From a bacterium (GTDB taxonomy: Bacteria; SZUA-182; DTGQ01): a DNA stretch of 64,000 nt. A program made the position numbers and the translations under genes. The stretch is taken from assembly GCA_040755755.1 (NCBI GenBank), contig JBFLZW010000036.1:1-64000 (forward strand), given 5' to 3'. Position 1 is the first letter of the stretch. The number at the start of each line of letters is the position of its first letter. Below are positions 41,326 through 50,541 of the stretch, in pieces. The notes under the pieces are model-generated. The model was not told the origin of the DNA. It saw only the letters and a list, made by a program, of their open reading frames with translations, and made no database searches.

Positions 41326-42702
41326 ATGCATATCTCAGAATTCAAGGGGAAGAGGGTCTTAATCGTCGGTATGGCCAAAACGGGAGTGGCCCTGGCAAAG
41401 CTCCTGGCTGAACAGGGGGCTCTGGTCACGATCAACGATATCCGGCCGGAAGCTGAATTCTCCGCTGTTTTGAGTGAATTGCAGGGGCTTTCATATCGGG
41501 CTGAATTCGGGACGCACCGGGTCGAGACGTTCCTTGACCAGGACCTTATCCTGGTCAGTCCGGGAGTGCCAATCCGGCAGCAGGCTTTTGAGGAGGCGAG
41601 ATCGCACAATATTCCCATTTCCAATGATCTGGAGCTGGCCTTTATGCTCACTCGCGCTCCCTTCCTGGCCATTGCCGGAACCAATGGGAAAACCACGACC
41701 ACAACCCTTTTGGGTGATATCTTCACCCGCGCAGGCCGCAACATCATCCTCGGCGGCAATATCGGCACCCCCCTCTCTCCCCTGGTCTGCGAGCAGCCGG
41801 AGGCGGAGTTTATCATTGCCGAGGTGAGCAGCTTTCAACTGGAGGTCATTCACCGCTTCCGTCCGCGGGTGGGAATCATGCTCAATATCACTCCCGACCA
41901 CCTGGACCGCTATGCATCCTGGGACGAATATGTCCAGGCCAAGGCCCGGCTGTTCGCCAATCAGACAGCCGAAGATTTCGCCCTGATCAATGCCAGGGAT
42001 GCAGCCACGCCTCAACTCCTTGCGATGCGCCAGGGATCGGGGAAGCTGCTCTTTTTCCGGACCGATGCCCCGGTTGACGAAGGCGTGATGATCCGGGGAA
42101 CGGATGTCGTGGCCCGGCTCGATGGACGGGAAGAGCACATCTGCTCGCTTGGCCGGATGAAGCTTTCCGGCGGGCACAACCGGGAAAACGTCCTGACCGC
42201 TGCCCTGACTGCCTGGCTCTGCCGGATCGACCAGGCCGCTATCCAGCACAGCATCGATGAGTTTACCGGGCTTTCCCACCGGATTGAATTTGTCGCTGAA
42301 ATCAGGGGAGTGCGGTTCATCGACGATTCCAAAGGGACCAATGTGGATGCCGTGGTCCGGGCCATCGAGAGTATCACCGGGCCGATCTGGCTGATTCTGG
42401 GAGGCAGGGACAAGGAGAATGATTACCATCCCCTGATCCCCCTGGTCAGGGACCGCGTCAGGGGCATTCTGGCTATCGGCGAATCCAGGGAAAAGGTGGA
42501 TCGGTTTTTCCGGCAGATCGTTCCGGTTTATTGTTTCGATTCTTTCAAGGGAGCGGTGCAGCAGGGTTTTTCCCTGGCTGCTCCGGGAGACACGGTGCTG
42601 TTGTCTCCGGCCTGCGCCAGTTTCGATATGTTTCAAAGCTATGCCCATCGCGGGCAGGTTTTCAAACAGCTTGTTCAGGAGCTCAAGGATGCCGAGGGCT
42701 AG
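41326..42702 (+). CDS. murD: UDP-MurNAc-L-Ala:D-glutamate ligase MurD
   Basis: This 458-residue ligase adds D-glutamate to UDP-MurNAc-L-alanine. It has the N-terminal VLIVGMAKTGVALA nucleotide fold, LVSPGVP, the P-loop AIAGTNGKTTTTTLLG, GGNIGTPL, EVSSFQLE, LNITPDHLDRY and FIDDSKGTNVDA. The length and order of motifs are typical. The start at 41326 follows the palindromic repeat with GGAAA upstream. The 3' end overlaps ftsW by 14 bases. Confidence 0.95.
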   Translation: MHISEFKGKRVLIVGMAKTGVALAKLLAEQGALVTINDIRPEAEFSAVLSELQGLSYRAEFGTHRVETFLDQDLILVSPGVPIRQQAFEEARSHNIPISNDLELAFMLTRAPFLAIAGTNGKTTTTTLLGDIFTRAGRNIILGGNIGTPLSPLVCEQPEAEFIIAEVSSFQLEVIHRFRPRVGIMLNITPDHLDRYASWDEYVQAKARLFANQTAEDFALINARDAATPQLLAMRQGSGKLLFFRTDAPVDEGVMIRGTDVVARLDGREEHICSLGRMKLSGGHNRENVLTAALTAWLCRIDQAAIQHSIDEFTGLSHRIEFVAEIRGVRFIDDSKGTNVDAVVRAIESITGPIWLILGGRDKENDYHPLIPLVRDRVRGILAIGESREKVDRFFRQIVPVYCFDSFKGAVQQGFSLAAPGDTVLLSPACASFDMFQSYAHRGQVFKQLVQELKDAEG

Positions 42703-43786
42703 GAACTACGATCAGATTCTCTTTCTAACGGTGGTGATGCTCATCGGCCTGGGGCTGGTCATGGTGTACAGTTCAAGCGCACTGGTGGCCGAGGGTTCCC
42801 GCTACCAGGTGTCGCCCTTTTACTTCCTGAAGAAACAGGCCCTGTATGCCGGGCTGGCCATGCTGGTTCTCTTTTGCACGATGTCTGTTCCCTATGGCTG
42901 GTGGCGTACCTGGACCTATGTGATCCTTCTGTCGTCGCTCATCCTGCTGATGCTGGTCTTCCTTCCCGCTCTGGGAAGACAGTCCGGCGGAGCCATGCGG
43001 TGGCTGAATCTTGCCGGTATCACCTTTCAACCGGCTGAGATTGCCAAATTTGCCCTGATGCTGTATCTGGCGCATTTTCTGACCAAAAAGGCGGAAGCAA
43101 TCGGAAATATGAAGGCCATATTTCTGCCGCTGTGCATTGTCCTTGGCTTTTCGCTTCTCCTGATTGTGAAGCAGCCGGACCTTGGCACCAGTGTGCTGGT
43201 TATGGCCGTAGCCTTTGCCCTGATCTTTGCCGCAGGAGCCAGAAAAAGCCACCTTTTCGGGCTGGGCCTGCTATTTCTGACAGTTCTGGCGGGACGGATT
43301 TACCTGATCGATTATCAATGGCGAAGAATCGTGACCTTCCTGGACCCCTGGAAAGACCCGAAAAAGGGAGGATATCAGATAATTCAATCCTTATGTGCCC
43401 TGGGCACCGGAGGGTGGTTTGGTCTGGGTCTGGGACAGGGAATCCAAAAGCGGGGGTATCTTCCCGAAGCGCATACGGATTTCATTTTTTCCGTTATTGG
43501 CGAGGAGCTTGGCCTGATCGGTGCACTGGCTGTTCTGGTCCTGTTCGGGGTGTTCATCTGGCGGGGATTCAGGATCAGCCGCCAGAGCAAGGACCCCTTT
43601 GCCTGTTACCTGGCCCTGGGAGTCACCTGTCTGATCGGCCTGCAGGCGCTGATTAATGTCGGCGTAGCCGCAGGAGTATTACCAACCAAGGGGCTGCCCC
43701 TGCCATTTGTCAGTTACGGCGGCTCTTCCCTGGTGGTGAATGCTGTAGCTGCGGGAATTTTACTGAATATCTCTCAACATGCGTAA
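42689..43786 (+). CDS. ftsW: Septal peptidoglycan polymerase FtsW
   Basis: This 365-residue SEDS-family lipid II polymerase works with FtsI at the septum. About nine to ten membrane helices are visible. Diagnostic stretches are MVYSSSA, GGAMRWLNLAGITFQPAEIAKFA, VKQPDLGTS, the GYQIIQSLCALGTGGWFGLGLGQGIQKRGYLPEAHTDFIFSVIGEELG loop and PTKGLPLPFVSYGGSS. I chose the ATG at 42689 with AGGAG seven bases upstream. Conventional gene order (ftsW between murD and murG) supports FtsW over RodA. Confidence 0.94.
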   Translation: MPRARNYDQILFLTVVMLIGLGLVMVYSSSALVAEGSRYQVSPFYFLKKQALYAGLAMLVLFCTMSVPYGWWRTWTYVILLSSLILLMLVFLPALGRQSGGAMRWLNLAGITFQPAEIAKFALMLYLAHFLTKKAEAIGNMKAIFLPLCIVLGFSLLLIVKQPDLGTSVLVMAVAFALIFAAGARKSHLFGLGLLFLTVLAGRIYLIDYQWRRIVTFLDPWKDPKKGGYQIIQSLCALGTGGWFGLGLGQGIQKRGYLPEAHTDFIFSVIGEELGLIGALAVLVLFGVFIWRGFRISRQSKDPFACYLALGVTCLIGLQALINVGVAAGVLPTKGLPLPFVSYGGSSLVVNAVAAGILLNISQHA

Positions 43787-43905
43787 GATGCATCGAAAGC
43801 CGAAAAGGCCGGACTCACCTGATCTTCTTTTCGGCATATTGGCTGGAAAAGTTCGATGATGGAAATGAAAAATTTTGATTATAGCGAATTTACGGAAGAA
43901 AAACG

Positions 43906-45048
43906 ATGAACATCATCCTGGCTGGCGGAGGAACAGGCGGGCATCTGTATCCCGGAGTGGCTATTGCCCAGGAGTTTCGGAGGCAGAGGCCGGATTCCCA
44001 GATTCTGTTTTGCATAACCAGGCGAAAGATCGACCAGCAGATTATTTCCGAAGAAGGATGGAGATACAGTACACTGCCGGTCGAAAGTTTCCGGGGTGTT
44101 TCCTGGCGTACCGTGCGGGCTTTGGGGGGTCTTGCCTGGAGCATCCGGCAGGCAGGCCGTCTGGTGCAGAGCTTTCATCCATTGCTGATCATCGGCCTTG
44201 GGGCGTACCCTTCGGTTCCGATGATCGTGGCCGGAAAATGGCACAGGGTTCCGCTCGTCATCCAGGAGCAGAACATTTTTCCCGGAGGAGCGAATAAGAT
44301 GCTGGCCAGATGGGCTGAGCGGGTGTTTATCTCATTTGCGGGTACGGAAAAGTATTTTCCTTCCGTGCCCGACGAGAGAATCATCCTGACCGGAAACCCT
44401 GTCCGCCAGGCAGCAGCCGGGAGTGAGGGTGAGAGTAACAGCAGTTTTCGGTCACTGCTTGGCCTGGAAGAAGGGAAATTCACCCTGCTGATCTTTGGCG
44501 GGAGCAAAGGTGCGCACAGGATCAACGAGGCGGTGCTGGAAGGGCTGGCCGGCCTTCCCAAGGGGCTTGGTGAGAAGCTTCAGATCATCCACCAGACCGG
44601 GCAGGAGGATTTTTACCGTGTGCAGCAGCACTATCAGGAACTTCCGGTCAGGGCAACAGCCCTGCCCTTCATCTACCGGATGATGGAAGCCTATCAGTCG
44701 GCGGACCTGGTAGTCTGCCGGGCCGGGGCCACCACCGTGGCCGAGATCACCCTGATGGGCAAAGCGGCCATCATGATCCCCTATCCGTATGCGGTTAACG
44801 ATCATCAGGCCATGAACGCCGCAGAGCTCCAGAAAGTGGGTGCTGCGGAAATGATTCTGGAACGGGATCTTACGGGTGCCGGTTTGTGGGCCAGGATACA
44901 GACATTGATGGAGCATCCCCAGATGCTGGCCAAAATGCAGGAAGAGTCAAAACGGCTGGGGAAGCCGGAGGCGGCATCGAGGATCGTGCAGGAATGCCTG
45001 AAGGTAGTTGGAGAGAAGTCAGGAGTCAGGAGCCAGGAGCCAGAATAA
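43906..45048 (+). CDS. murG: UDP-GlcNAc:lipid I N-acetylglucosaminyltransferase MurG
   Basis: This 380-residue peripheral membrane GT-B glycosyltransferase makes lipid II from lipid I. It has ILAGGGTGGHLYPGVAIAQE at the start, GAYPSVP, QEQNIFPG, LLIFGGSKGAHRIN, and CRAGATTVAEI before PYPYAVNDHQ. The 3' end runs into a dispersed AGGAGTCAG repeat, so the final dozen residues (EKSGVRSQEPE) are repeat-encoded and probably not functional. A 119-base gap with a GCCGAAAA/TTTTCGGC hairpin separates it from ftsW. Confidence 0.95.
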   Translation: MNIILAGGGTGGHLYPGVAIAQEFRRQRPDSQILFCITRRKIDQQIISEEGWRYSTLPVESFRGVSWRTVRALGGLAWSIRQAGRLVQSFHPLLIIGLGAYPSVPMIVAGKWHRVPLVIQEQNIFPGGANKMLARWAERVFISFAGTEKYFPSVPDERIILTGNPVRQAAAGSEGESNSSFRSLLGLEEGKFTLLIFGGSKGAHRINEAVLEGLAGLPKGLGEKLQIIHQTGQEDFYRVQQHYQELPVRATALPFIYRMMEAYQSADLVVCRAGATTVAEITLMGKAAIMIPYPYAVNDHQAMNAAELQKVGAAEMILERDLTGAGLWARIQTLMEHPQMLAKMQEESKRLGKPEAASRIVQECLKVVGEKSGVRSQEPE

Positions 45049-45054
45049 AAGAGT
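45016..45054. repeat. AGGAGTCAG repeat overlapping the murG 3' end
   Basis: Four tandem units (AAGTCAGGAGTCAGGAGCCAG type) end in a core-like AATAAAAGAGTA. The left arm matches the elements at 35147 and 50429, but no complementary right arm follows. The murG stop codon lies inside it. Confidence 0.75.
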
Positions 45055-45068
45055 AAGGGCAAAGAATT

Positions 45069-46475
45069 ATGCACTGGAAGATCAACCACATACATTTTAT
45101 CGGCATTGGCGGTATCGGCATGAGCGGTCTGGCCGGGTTGCTCCACAACCTGGGCTTTCGGGTGAGCGGATCGGATATTGCCGAATCGGAAAATACCCTG
45201 CACTTGCGCAAGCTCGGCGTCGCCGTGACCATTGGCCATCATCCTGACAATATCGGCTCTGCCGATGTGGTGGTCTATTCTTCAGCCATCCGGCAGGATA
45301 ACCCTGAGCTTCTGGCCGCTCGAAACTCCACTGCTCCGCTTATCCCCAGAGCGGAAATGCTGGCTGAGCTGATGCGCATGAAGTACGGCATTGCCATTGC
45401 CGGAACTCATGGGAAAACCACTACCACCTCGATGATCGCCACGGTGCTGGCCGAGGGCGGCCTTGATCCCACTGCCGTCATCGGCGGCAGGTTGGCCAGT
45501 TTTGGCAGCAATGCCTGGCTGGGGCAGGGGGATTTTCTGGTGGCCGAGGCGGATGAAAGTGACGGCTCCTTTTTGCAATTGAGCCCTGCCATTGCCGTGG
45601 TCACTACCCTGGATGAAGAGCATATGGACTATTACGGCTCACTGGATCGGTTGAAGGCCGCCTTCCTGGATTTCATCAATAAGGTGCCTTTCTACGGAAC
45701 CGCAGTCATCTGCCTGGATCAGGGGAATATTCAGGCCCTGGTGCCTGACATCCGGAAACGGTATATCTCCTATGGTCTGATCAGCCGGACGGACCTTACG
45801 GCTTCAGCCATCGAGGCCGCAGGGCTGCAATCTTCCTTTGAGGTTATCTGGAAGGAACAAAAACTTGGCCGGATGGTGCTGAACGTGCCGGGAATCCATA
45901 ACGTCTATAATTCCCTGGCTGCTACAGCCGTAGGTCTTGACCTTGGACTTTCCTTTGACACTATCCGGGAGGGCCTGGCTGCCTTCCGGGGAGCGGACCG
46001 GCGATTCCAGATCAAGGCCAGGGTGAACAACACCTATGTGGTCGATGATTACGGGCATCATCCTGCGGAGATACAGGCTACTCTGGCCACAGCCAGGAGC
46101 GTTCTGGCCACTGAAGCGGAAGGGGCAGTAACGGGCCGCCGCCTGATCGTGATCTTCCAGCCTCACCGCTACACCAGAACCAGGGATTTGCTGGCGGAGT
46201 TCGCTACTGCCTTTTACCAGTCCGATACCCTGATCATCACGGATATCTATCCGGCTGGAGAAAGGCCGATCGAGGGCATCAATGCCCTGGCAATGGCCGA
46301 AGGGGTCAGACAGAGCGGCCATACGGATGTGCACTACATTCCTGACAAGGATGAGATACCGGCCCTGATCGGACATATGGTCCGGCCCGGAGATATGATT
46401 CTGACCCTGGGTGCCGGAGATATCTGGAAGCTCGATTCCCGGATCGTGGCCCTGGTCGAGGAGAAATTTTCATGA
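45069..46475 (+). CDS. murC: UDP-MurNAc:L-alanine ligase MurC
   Basis: This 468-residue cytoplasmic ligase adds L-alanine to UDP-MurNAc. It has HFIGIGGIGMSGLAG at the N-terminus, SGSDI, the P-loop AIAGTHGKTTTTSMIA, AEADESDGSFL, DEEHMDYYGS and VDDYGHHPAEI, with a late FQPHRYTRT. The length is typical. The stop overlaps the murB start (ATGA), so the pair is translationally coupled. Confidence 0.96.
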   Translation: MHWKINHIHFIGIGGIGMSGLAGLLHNLGFRVSGSDIAESENTLHLRKLGVAVTIGHHPDNIGSADVVVYSSAIRQDNPELLAARNSTAPLIPRAEMLAELMRMKYGIAIAGTHGKTTTTSMIATVLAEGGLDPTAVIGGRLASFGSNAWLGQGDFLVAEADESDGSFLQLSPAIAVVTTLDEEHMDYYGSLDRLKAAFLDFINKVPFYGTAVICLDQGNIQALVPDIRKRYISYGLISRTDLTASAIEAAGLQSSFEVIWKEQKLGRMVLNVPGIHNVYNSLAATAVGLDLGLSFDTIREGLAAFRGADRRFQIKARVNNTYVVDDYGHHPAEIQATLATARSVLATEAEGAVTGRRLIVIFQPHRYTRTRDLLAEFATAFYQSDTLIITDIYPAGERPIEGINALAMAEGVRQSGHTDVHYIPDKDEIPALIGHMVRPGDMILTLGAGDIWKLDSRIVALVEEKFS

Positions 46476-47383
46476 TGAGTCGGAGCTTTGCGGACCGGCT
46501 GACAAGCGCTTTTCCGGGAGAGGTGAAATTTCAGGAACCCATGAAATATCATACCTCGTTCGGTATCGGGGGGCCGGCTGAGTGCCTGGCCACAGTAAAG
46601 AGCCTCGATGAATTGCGCCTGCTCCTTTCCCTGGCCGATGAATACCGGCAGCCGGTCTTTATTCTGGGCAGGGGAACCAATATCCTGGTGCGGGATGGAG
46701 GAATCCGGGGGCTGGTGATCCGCCTGGATGGAGAATTTACCAAGGCCGGAGTGCAGAGACATGAACTTATCGGCGGTGCCGCCTGCCCCCTCTCTTCGCT
46801 GCTTCGGCTGTCGGTTCAGCACAAGTTGTCCGGCCTGGAATTTGCTACTGGTATTCCGGGGGCTTTCGGTGGAGCAGTATGCATGAATGCAGGTTCGGCT
46901 GAAGAAGGGATAGGGTCTCTGGTCAGGGACATCCATCTGGTCTATGCAGATGGATCGACCGGAGTGCTGCCAGCCGGGAGCCTGAATTTCTCCTATCGCC
47001 ACTGCTCCCTGCCGGAGGGGAGTATCATTACTGCTATCGCTCTTCAGCTCAGCCAGGTTGAGCATAAGGAGATCATCCTGGCCAGGATCAAAGAGCGGTA
47101 TACGGAGCGGCTGAAATCCCAGCCCCTGCGGGACCGGTCGGCAGGCTGCATATTCAGGAATCCGCCGGGCGAATCAGCGGGCAGGCTGATTGATCAGGCC
47201 GGGCTGAAAGGGCTTTCGATCGGTGGTGCGCAAATCTCGACCATTCATGCCAATTTTATCATCAACCGGGAGGGAGCTTCCTGTTTCGATGTTGTACGGT
47301 TAATCGATGTGATCCGGGAAAAAGTCTATCAATCCTCTGGTTTTACTTTGGAGACAGAGGTTCTGCTCGTGGGAGAAGGATGA
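46472..47383 (+). CDS. murB: UDP-N-acetylenolpyruvoylglucosamine reductase MurB
   Basis: This 303-residue FAD enzyme reduces UDP-GlcNAc-enolpyruvate to UDP-MurNAc. It is a type II MurB: YHTSFGIGGPAE, ILGRGTNILVRD, GIPGAFGGAVCMNAG with the Tyr-loop absent, and SAGCIFRNPPG carrying the active-site Ser. QISTIHANFIIN lies near the end. Genes on both sides overlap by four bases. Confidence 0.95.
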   Translation: MMSRSFADRLTSAFPGEVKFQEPMKYHTSFGIGGPAECLATVKSLDELRLLLSLADEYRQPVFILGRGTNILVRDGGIRGLVIRLDGEFTKAGVQRHELIGGAACPLSSLLRLSVQHKLSGLEFATGIPGAFGGAVCMNAGSAEEGIGSLVRDIHLVYADGSTGVLPAGSLNFSYRHCSLPEGSIITAIALQLSQVEHKEIILARIKERYTERLKSQPLRDRSAGCIFRNPPGESAGRLIDQAGLKGLSIGGAQISTIHANFIINREGASCFDVVRLIDVIREKVYQSSGFTLETEVLLVGEG

Positions 47384-48381
47384 GAGAATCGAGATCGTGG
47401 AGAATGATGAACCAGACAACTGCTGATAAAGGATTAAGAATAATGCCTAAGAAGAATTTATCTGAGATGAAAATTGCTGTACTCATGGGAGGCACCTCTT
47501 CGGAGCGTGAAGTATCGCTCAGGACAGGGCGTGCCATCGAAAATGCGTTGAGAAGCCAGGGGTTTCAGGTAGTGGGTATCGATGCTGACGGCCAGATTGC
47601 CAATAAACTGACAGCCGAGCGGATTGATCTGGTATTTTTGGCTCTGCACGGAAAGAACGGAGAGGATGGATCGGTTCAGGGGCTTTTAGAGATCATGGGG
47701 ATACCGTACACCGGCTCCAATGTTCTGGCCAGCGCTCTTGCCTTTCATAAGGCCAGGACCAAAGCTGTGTTGAGTTTCCATAATATCCCTACGCCAAGGT
47801 TTGCGGTCTTGAGTCAGGCGGATTTTTTATCTCAGCCGGAAGAAACCGAAAAGCTGGTCTGGAAGTATCCGGTCATCGTCAAACCCTGTGAGGAGGGATC
47901 CACCTTTGGTGTTTCTCTGGTGAGGTCTCCCGCTGACCTGGAAGCTGCCTGCGCCCATGCCTTCCGGTATGGCAGGGAAGCCCTGATCGAGGATTTCATC
48001 GATGGACGGGAAGTTACGGTAGGGATTTTGGGCAATCAGACCCTGCCGGTGGTAGAGGTTATTCCCCTGTCAGGGTTTTATGACTATGAATCCAAGTATA
48101 CGCCGGGGAAAACGGAATACGTCGTGCCTGCCCGGCTTGAGGAAAACCTCTATCAGCAGGTTCAATACTGGGGATTGCAGGCTCATCGGGCGCTTGGGTG
48201 CAGGGGCGTATCGAGGGTGGATATCCGGATCGACCGGCAGGGGAACCCCTTTGTGCTGGAGGTCAATACCATTCCCGGTATGACCGAAACAAGCCTTTTG
48301 CCCAAGGCGGCCAGGGTGGCCGGGATTTCGTTTGAGGAACTGGTGAAAAGGATTCTTGTTTCAGCTTGTGAGCAGGACTGA
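47380..48381 (+). CDS. ddl: D-alanine:D-alanine ligase
   Basis: This ATP-grasp enzyme makes the D-Ala-D-Ala dipeptide used by MurF. It has KIAVLMGGTSSEREVSL, LALHGKNGEDG, IPYTGSNVLASALAFHK, IVKPCEEGSTFGVS, EDFIDGREVTVGIL, SRVDIRID and LEVNTIPGMTETSLLPKAA. The frame opens with an ATG overlapping the murB stop (333 residues). In-frame ATGs at 47443 and 47467 are closer to the usual family start, so the first 20-30 residues may not be translated. Confidence 0.94.
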   Translation: MRESRSWRMMNQTTADKGLRIMPKKNLSEMKIAVLMGGTSSEREVSLRTGRAIENALRSQGFQVVGIDADGQIANKLTAERIDLVFLALHGKNGEDGSVQGLLEIMGIPYTGSNVLASALAFHKARTKAVLSFHNIPTPRFAVLSQADFLSQPEETEKLVWKYPVIVKPCEEGSTFGVSLVRSPADLEAACAHAFRYGREALIEDFIDGREVTVGILGNQTLPVVEVIPLSGFYDYESKYTPGKTEYVVPARLEENLYQQVQYWGLQAHRALGCRGVSRVDIRIDRQGNPFVLEVNTIPGMTETSLLPKAARVAGISFEELVKRILVSACEQD

Positions 48382-48403
48382 TACAAATACACAGGGAAAT
48401 GCC

Positions 48404-49156
48404 ATGAGTACCTGGAAGAAGAGACTGTTTATCGCAACCCTGACAGCCCTGACCTGCTCTCTGGCAGTGTGGGGCGGGTACCGGCTCCTGGACAGGATTC
48501 AAACGTTCCGGGTATCCAGGATTACCCTTGCCGGAGCAGAGCGGTGTGATACGAGGAAGATCGGGGAATTGGCCTTTTCAGCAGCCTATGGCCGGTGTAT
48601 CTTCAAGGTCAACCTGCCGGACCTGTATCAGCAGATCCGGTCCGACGGATGGATCAGGAATTTATCCATTCGCCGGGTTATGCCTTCCACCCTGGAGATT
48701 CAGATCGAGGAGCGGGTGCCTTTTGGTATTCTTCATGCCGATCAGCTCTTTCTGGTGGATAGAGAGGGTGTACTGATTACGGCCATAGGGAACAAAAAGG
48801 CATGGAAGAGCCTGCCGCTTATCAGGGGGCTGGATTTGAAGGGGGCTGGCGCAGGCTGTAAGCCTGACTCTCCCGGGCTGGAGTCAGCCCTGAATGCCCT
48901 TGCTCTGATGCAGGAAATGAGAGCCCCGTGGCTGGCAAAGTTTCGGGAAATATCGGTAAAGAGTCCGGAGAATCTCATTCTCTCCAGCCAGGGGAAAGGC
49001 TGTGAGATCCGGCTTGGGAGCAGTAACCTGCGGGAGAACCTCCAGTATTTGAAGTCCGCCTGGAGCACCATCCAGGCCAGTGTGTCCGGTATTCAATATA
49101 TTGACCTGAGATACAAGAATCAGCTTATTATCAAACCACACAAGCATATTGGTTAA
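48404..49156 (+). CDS. ftsQ: Cell division protein FtsQ
   Basis: This 250-residue bitopic divisome protein has a short basic N-terminus and one membrane helix (about residues 8-26). A periplasmic POTRA domain (FRVSRITLAGAERCDTRKIGELA) and the FtsQ beta domain (STLEIQIEERVPFGI, YIDLRYKNQLIIK) follow. FtsQ recruits FtsL/FtsB. I chose the ATG at 48404, preceded by AGGGA, over an upstream in-frame ATG that overlaps ddl. A 25-base gap with GGAGG precedes ftsA. Confidence 0.9.
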   Translation: MSTWKKRLFIATLTALTCSLAVWGGYRLLDRIQTFRVSRITLAGAERCDTRKIGELAFSAAYGRCIFKVNLPDLYQQIRSDGWIRNLSIRRVMPSTLEIQIEERVPFGILHADQLFLVDREGVLITAIGNKKAWKSLPLIRGLDLKGAGAGCKPDSPGLESALNALALMQEMRAPWLAKFREISVKSPENLILSSQGKGCEIRLGSSNLRENLQYLKSAWSTIQASVSGIQYIDLRYKNQLIIKPHKHIG

Positions 49157-49181
49157 CTCTCCGAAAAAGGAGGTGAGGGAA

Positions 49182-50426
49182 ATGGTTAAGAAAGATAACC
49201 TTATTGTAGGGCTGGATATTGGCACAACCAAGATTTGTACTATTATCGGAGAGGTTGGCAGCCGGGGTGAGATCGATATCATCGGCCTTGGCCTCAGCCC
49301 TTCCCACGGATTGCGCAAGGGAGTGGTCATCGACCTTGAAAGCACGGTCGAATCCATCAAAAGATCGGTCCATGAGGCGCAGGTCATGTCCGGCATTCAG
49401 GTGGATTCAGCCTATGTCGGCATTGCCGGAGGGCATATCAGGGGCATCAACAGCCGGGGGGTGATTGCTATTTTAGGCAAGAACCGGGAGATCACCCAGA
49501 ACGATATCGACCGGGTCATCGATGCTGCCAAGGCTGTAGCTTTGCCCGTGGACCGGGAGGTGATCCATGTCCTGCCGCAGGAGTATATCGTCGATAATCA
49601 GGACAAGATCAAGCAGCCTCTGGGAATGAGCGGGGTCCGGCTGGAGGCGGAAGTCCATATCGTGACCGGAGCCATTACTTCCGCCCAGAATATTATCAAA
49701 AGTGTCAACCGTGCCGGGCTTGAGGTAAAGGATATCATTCTGGAGCAGCTCGCTTCCAGCGAGGCTACCCTGACCCATGATGAAAAGGAACTGGGCGTGG
49801 CGGTGATCGATATTGGAGGAGGGACCACGGATTTAGCCATTTTCGTGGATGGAAGCATCCGGCACACGGCTGTTATTTCACTTGGCGGGGACAACTTTAC
49901 CCACGATATTGCCGTAGGTTTGAGGACCCCTAACCAGGAGGCCGAACAGATAAAAAGAGAGTACGGGTGTGTGATGGCCGCCCTGCTGGATGGGGAGGAA
50001 ACGATCGATGTGCCCACAGTCGGAAGGCGAAGGCCCCGGACCGTATCGCGTCAGGTACTGGCGGAAATTATGGAACCCAGGGCTGAGGAGATTTTCGGAC
50101 TGGTTGACCGGGAGATCAAGAGCAGCGGCTATGGTGATCTGATTCCGGCAGGAGTGGTCATTACCGGCGGCTCGTCGCTCATGGCCGGGATGGTGGAAAT
50201 TTCCGAACAGATTTTTGACTTACCCGTGCGGATAGGCATCCCAACCGGCTTTGGCGGGCTGGCGGATGTGGTCAGAAGTCCTGAATACTCCACCGGGGTG
50301 GGCCTGATTCTCTATGGATGGAAGAGCGGTCAAAAAAAGGTTAATTTCAAGACTCAACAGAGCGATAGTCACCTTTTCCAAAACATTCTCAAGCGGATGA
50401 AAGACTGGATGAAGGATTTCTTTTAA
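49182..50426 (+). CDS. ftsA: Cell division protein FtsA
   Basis: This 414-residue actin-like ATPase tethers FtsZ to the membrane. It has [16 protein letters not shown] (phosphate 1), [11 protein letters not shown] in the 1C domain, [15 protein letters not shown] (phosphate 2) and [12 protein letters not shown] (adenosine). The C-terminal amphipathic helix ([17 protein letters not shown]) is the membrane-targeting sequence. The ATG at 49182 has GGAGG and GAGGGA upstream. A palindromic repeat element fills the gap before ftsZ. Confidence 0.96.
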   Translation: MVKKDNLIVGLDIGTTKICTIIGEVGSRGEIDIIGLGLSPSHGLRKGVVIDLESTVESIKRSVHEAQVMSGIQVDSAYVGIAGGHIRGINSRGVIAILGKNREITQNDIDRVIDAAKAVALPVDREVIHVLPQEYIVDNQDKIKQPLGMSGVRLEAEVHIVTGAITSAQNIIKSVNRAGLEVKDIILEQLASSEATLTHDEKELGVAVIDIGGGTTDLAIFVDGSIRHTAVISLGGDNFTHDIAVGLRTPNQEAEQIKREYGCVMAALLDGEETIDVPTVGRRRPRTVSRQVLAEIMEPRAEEIFGLVDREIKSSGYGDLIPAGVVITGGSSLMAGMVEISEQIFDLPVRIGIPTGFGGLADVVRSPEYSTGVGLILYGWKSGQKKVNFKTQQSDSHLFQNILKRMKDWMKDFF

Positions 50427-50428
50427 AA

Positions 50429-50516
<88 letters not shown>

Positions 50517-50541
50517 AATGCTTATAAAGGAGGGCATGGTG

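Noticed and set aside
41491-42648. 385-residue minus-strand frame opposite murD
   Set aside because: It is a shadow of murD with His/Gln/Asp-rich nonsense composition and no ribosome-binding site.
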